From positions 1-6,936 of the forward strand of contig CAIPNN010000210.1 in NCBI GenBank assembly GCA_903866425.1: DNA of 6,936 nucleotides, given 5' to 3'. The notes beneath the pieces are model-generated. The model had not been told where the DNA came from, did not search any database, and saw only the letters and a program-made list of their open reading frames with translations. This document shows, piece by piece, positions 4,499-6,936 of this stretch; the first letter of the stretch is position 1; every line of letters begins with the position of its first letter. The position numbers and the translations under genes were made by a program. Source of the stretch: an uncultured Actinomycetes bacterium (GTDB lineage: Bacteria > Actinomycetota > Thermoleophilia > Miltoncostaeales > Miltoncostaeaceae).

Positions 4499-5508
4499 GG
4501 CATGAGCGCGCCACCGCGCGCGTCGTCGTTGAACGGGTTGGCGTAGACGTCGTCGGCCAGCTCGGCCACGGGCACTTCAGGGCTCTCCTCGGCGAATGCC
4601 GCGGCGTCCTCCACCACGGCCTCCACCTCGGCCTTCATCGCCGCGATGTCGTCGGCCGTCATCACGGCCTCGCCCAGCAGCACGCGCTCAAAGGTGACGA
4701 GGGGGTCGCGCAGGCGCCAGCGCTCCTTCTCGTCGGCGTCGCGCACGGTGTCGGGGTCGCTCATCGAGTGGCCGCGGTAGCGGTAGGCCAGCAGTTCCAC
4801 GCATGCCGGGTTGCGCTCCTCACGGGCGATGCGCAGGGCTTCGGCCACGGCCCCCCGCACGGCCATCACGTCCATGCCGTCCACCTTCCAGGAGGGGATG
4901 CCGTACGCGTTGCACCGGGTATACAGGTCTTCCTCGGCCGCCGCATGCTCAAGCGACGTGCCCATGCCGTACTGGTTGTTGAGGATGAGAAAGACGATGG
5001 GGAGATCCCACAGGCCGGCCATGTTGAAGCACTCGGCCACGACGCCCTGGTTGGTGGCGCCGTCGCCGAACATGGTCACCGACACCTGGTCGCTCTTGCG
5101 GTACCGCGCGGCGTACGCCAGCCCGAGCCCCAGCGGCACGGAGCCTCCCACGATGCCGTAGCCGCCGTAGAACGACCGGGCCTTGTCCATCAGATGCATC
5201 GAGCCGCCGCGGCCGCCGCAGAGGCCGGTCGACCTGCCGAGCAGTTCGGCCATCACCGCGCGCGGGTCGGCACCGCGGGCAAGCGCCTGGCCGTGCTCGC
5301 GGTACGTCGATGTGAGGGGGTCGTCGGCACGCATGGCGCTGACGGTGCCCACCACCGCAGCCTCCTCGCCGATGGCCAGGTGCAGGAAGCCACCGATGCG
5401 CCCGGCCATGTACTCCTCAGACGCCTTCTCCTCGAACCGCCGGATGAGGAGCATCGATCGGAACATGTCGCGCATGTCCTGCTGGCCGGTGCCAGTGGCG
5501 GTGCTCAT
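4495..5508 (-). CDS. pdhA: Pyruvate dehydrogenase E1 component, alpha subunit
   Basis: A 337-residue subunit binding thiamine diphosphate in the E1 heterotetramer. The cofactor motif runs from GDGATNQG (148-155) to the NN at 177-178. Further family marks are FLHLAIGEEA (41-50), a YREHG segment (69-73), GGRGGSMHL (98-106), FYGGYGIVGGSVPLG (113-127) and YRGHSMSDPDTVR (244-256), the loop phosphorylated in mitochondrial enzymes but with no known kinase role in bacteria. The YGGYGIVGG stretch is closer to pyruvate dehydrogenases than to branched-chain enzymes, as I remember those families. The ATG at 5508 overlaps the stop of the upstream acetyltransferase by 4 nt (ATGA), with AGG in the upstream sequence a few nt before. 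Methionines at residues 12 and 15 are possible later starts but would lose the coupling. Confidence 0.95.
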   Translation of the reverse strand: MSTATGTGQQDMRDMFRSMLLIRRFEEKASEEYMAGRIGGFLHLAIGEEAAVVGTVSAMRADDPLTSTYREHGQALARGADPRAVMAELLGRSTGLCGGRGGSMHLMDKARSFYGGYGIVGGSVPLGLGLAYAARYRKSDQVSVTMFGDGATNQGVVAECFNMAGLWDLPIVFLILNNQYGMGTSLEHAAAEEDLYTRCNAYGIPSWKVDGMDVMAVRGAVAEALRIAREERNPACVELLAYRYRGHSMSDPDTVRDADEKERWRLRDPLVTFERVLLGEAVMTADDIAAMKAEVEAVVEDAAAFAEESPEVPVAELADDVYANPFNDDARGGALMP

Positions 5509-6056
5509 CGCGCCTGTTCCAGGTGCAGTTCCATCACCGTCACGTCACGCCACTCGCCGTTGACGTGCCCGTGTGCATGGTGGGTGCCCACCTCGCGGAA
5601 TCCCCGGCTTGCCGCCAGGGCCATGCCACCGGCGTTGTCCTCGAGGATCATGCCCACCAGCTTCCAGTACCCCAGGCCGGGCGCTTCGCTGATGAGGGCA
5701 TCCAGCATCTGGCCGCCCAGCCCGCGACCATGTGCACGCGCGGCGACGTACACGGTGTACTCGGCCACACCGTCGTACCACTCGCGATGCGAGAACGGCG
5801 CGAGCGCCGACCAGCCCACCACGCCGTCGGCGTCGTCCAGCACCCAGACGGGCGCGCGGTGGCTGCGGGCCTCGAGCCAGCGGGTGCGCTCCTCGGCGTC
5901 ATGCGGCCCCGCGGCAAACGTGGCCACCCCGCTTGCGATGGCCTCGTCGTAGATGGCACCGATCTCCGCCGCATCATGCGGGGTGGCGGCGCGGATGCGT
6001 GATGGCGACGACACGCTGACCAGCATAGGCCAGCGCGTCGTCGCCATCGTTGGCAT
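5505..6056 (-). CDS. GNAT acetyltransferase, phosphinothricin/methionine sulfoximine acetyltransferase-like
   Basis: A 183-residue acetyl-CoA-dependent N-acetyltransferase. It follows the PAT/MnaT subgroup through its length: IRAATPHDAAEIGAIYDEAI (21-40), VVGWSALAPFSHREWYDGVAEYTVYV (79-104), the acetyl-CoA loop RAHGRGLG (107-114), KLVGMILEDNAG (132-143), SRGFREVG (150-157) and NGEWRDVTVMEL (166-177). Relatives in this subgroup acetylate the amino group of phosphinothricin, methionine sulfoximine or methionine sulfone, often as detoxification or cleanup; the true substrate here is unknown. It sits directly before pdhA with an ATGA overlap, so it is probably cotranslated with an enzyme complex that makes acetyl-CoA, its cosubstrate. 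The start at 6056 is 3 nt after the protease stop, with GGGGAAG upstream; a second ATG at 6026 begins closer to the domain and is a real alternative. Confidence 0.88.
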   Translation of the reverse strand: MPTMATTRWPMLVSVSSPSRIRAATPHDAAEIGAIYDEAIASGVATFAAGPHDAEERTRWLEARSHRAPVWVLDDADGVVGWSALAPFSHREWYDGVAEYTVYVAARAHGRGLGGQMLDALISEAPGLGYWKLVGMILEDNAGGMALAASRGFREVGTHHAHGHVNGEWRDVTVMELHLEQAR

Positions 6057-6059
6057 CGC

Positions 6060-6936
6060 CTACTTCTTCCCCACGTCTGCGGGGCGGTCCTTGAGCGTGA
6101 GTGTCACGGTCTGCGACTTGCCATCACGCAGCACGGTGACCGTGATCGTGTCGCCCACCTTGCGACTCGCCACCGCATCGGCCACATCTGCCATGTCGGT
6201 GACGGGCCTGCCGTTGACGGCCACGATCAGGTCGCCACCCGTGGGCACGTCGGCGTCGGCCTTCTCGGCGGCCTGCAGGCCGGCGTCGTTTGCCGGGCCA
6301 CGGTCGTCAAGCGACGCGATGACCACACCGCGCTTGCCCTCGAGCCCCAGCTTCTGGGCCAGGCCCGGCGTCAGATCGCGTCCCTGGATGCCGATCCATG
6401 CGTGCTGGGCCTTGCCGCTGCTGATGATGGAGTCGACGATGGGGCGCACAGTGTCGATGGGCACCGCGAATCCGATACCGACGTTGCCGCCGTTCTTGCT
6501 GGCGATCTGCGAGTTGATGCCGATGACGCGCCCGTTGCTGTCGAACAGCGGACCGCCCGAGTTGCCCTGATTGATGGCGGCGTCGGTCTGGATGGCGTTC
6601 TGGATGATGAAACCGCTTGGCGACTGAATGGCGCGCTTCAGCGCCGACACGATGCCGGTGGTCGCCGTGCCCGAGTAGCCGTACGGGTTGCCGATGGCCA
6701 CCACGCTCTGTCCCACGGTGAGGTCGCCACTGTTCCCGAAGGGCACGGGCCGGACACCGCTCGGCACCTTGTCCACCTTCACCACGGCGACATCCGTGCT
6801 CTTGTCCACGCCGAGGATGGTGCCCTTCGTCTCCGTTCCGTCCTCGAACGTGACGGTGGTCGTGGTTGCGCCATCCACCACGTGGGCATTGGTGATCACG
6901 TGGCCCTGAGTGTCAATGAGGAATCCCGAACCGAGG
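6060..6936 (-). CDS. HtrA/DegP-type serine protease with PDZ domain (5' end outside window)
   Basis: The C-terminal 291 residues of an S1C trypsin-like protease; the N-terminus, where a membrane anchor or signal peptide would lie, is beyond the right edge. The first whole codons read LGSGFLID, the usual start of the protease domain, so the frame stays open to the edge. The triad is visible: His in TNAHVV (visible residue 18), Asp in STDVAVVKV (48) and Ser in INQGNSGGPL (126). A single PDZ domain (about 178-284) begins HAWIGIQGRDL and contains GGDLIVAVNGRPV. This class degrades or refolds damaged proteins outside the membrane. It ends 3 nt before the acetyltransferase start, so it may lead this operon; its own promoter is not visible. 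A GTG at 6899 is an artefactual start because conserved residues lie before it. Confidence 0.95.
   Translation of the reverse strand, partial: LGSGFLIDTQGHVITNAHVVDGATTTTVTFEDGTETKGTILGVDKSTDVAVVKVDKVPSGVRPVPFGNSGDLTVGQSVVAIGNPYGYSGTATTGIVSALKRAIQSPSGFIIQNAIQTDAAINQGNSGGPLFDSNGRVIGINSQIASKNGGNVGIGFAVPIDTVRPIVDSIISSGKAQHAWIGIQGRDLTPGLAQKLGLEGKRGVVIASLDDRGPANDAGLQAAEKADADVPTGGDLIVAVNGRPVTDMADVADAVASRKVGDTITVTVLRDGKSQTVTLTLKDRPADVGKK

Noticed and set aside
3497..5508. Branched-chain keto acid dehydrogenase instead of pyruvate dehydrogenase
   Set aside because: The E1 alpha loop FYGGYGIVGGSVPLG and the E1 beta motifs are closer to pyruvate dehydrogenases; substrate proof is lacking, so this stays a minor alternative.
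4768..5952. Long plus-strand open frame (394 codons) across pdhA and the acetyltransferase gene
   Set aside because: It is a mirror of two convincing minus-strand genes, crosses their junction, and has a His/Arg/Ala-rich product without motifs.
1..6936. tRNA, rRNA, CRISPR array, riboswitch or defence system
   Set aside because: I saw no spaced repeat array, no tRNA-like cloverleaf or rRNA sequence, and no nuclease, toxin or helicase genes; nearly all of the window is occupied by the genes listed.

Overview
This is a GC-rich window whose codons end overwhelmingly in G or C, with densely packed, overlapping genes. These traits, a heterotetramer-type pyruvate dehydrogenase (separate E1 alpha and E1 beta), and HtrA-, AhpE- and YciI-like proteins fit a high-GC actinomycete-like bacterium. 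A Thermoleophilia-type or uncultured actinobacterium is my best guess, but the sequence alone does not settle it.

Layout from left to right. Positions 1-105 hold no gene I can support. They contain a perfect hairpin and a 9-bp direct repeat that together resemble the end of an insertion sequence. Positions 106-858 (minus strand) carry a two-gene unit, an AhpE-like peroxiredoxin followed 6 bp later by a YciI-family protein. A 119-bp divergent intergenic region follows. Then come two small plus-strand genes (978-1196 and 1193-1369): a two-helix membrane protein of 72 residues and a 58-residue acidic protein with a GTG start, coupled to it through a GTGA overlap. The second small gene meets lipB tail to tail on a shared CTAG.

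From 1366 to the right edge everything is on the minus strand and reads, in transcription order: HtrA-type protease (5' end outside the window), GNAT acetyltransferase, pyruvate dehydrogenase E1 alpha (pdhA), E1 beta (pdhB), E2 (pdhC) and lipoyl(octanoyl) transferase (lipB). The junctions are 3 nt apart, then ATGA, ATGA, TGATG and TGATG/GTGATG overlaps, so the last five genes are very probably translated from one message. The logic is coherent: LipB starts the lipoylation that E2 needs, and E1 plus E2 convert pyruvate to acetyl-CoA. E3 (lipoamide dehydrogenase) and LipA are not in this window.

No phage, CRISPR, toxin or defence system is visible. The most unusual feature is inside pdhC. A 77-bp sequence occurs twice in frame, once in each flexible linker on either side of the E1/E3-binding domain, and each copy is bordered by sequence that looks foreign (a perfect 7-bp hairpin in one case, a run of A/T-ending codons in the other). 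This suggests a short repeat that inserts in coding sequence without breaking the frame. The E2 active site also carries Tyr where most E2 proteins have Asp.
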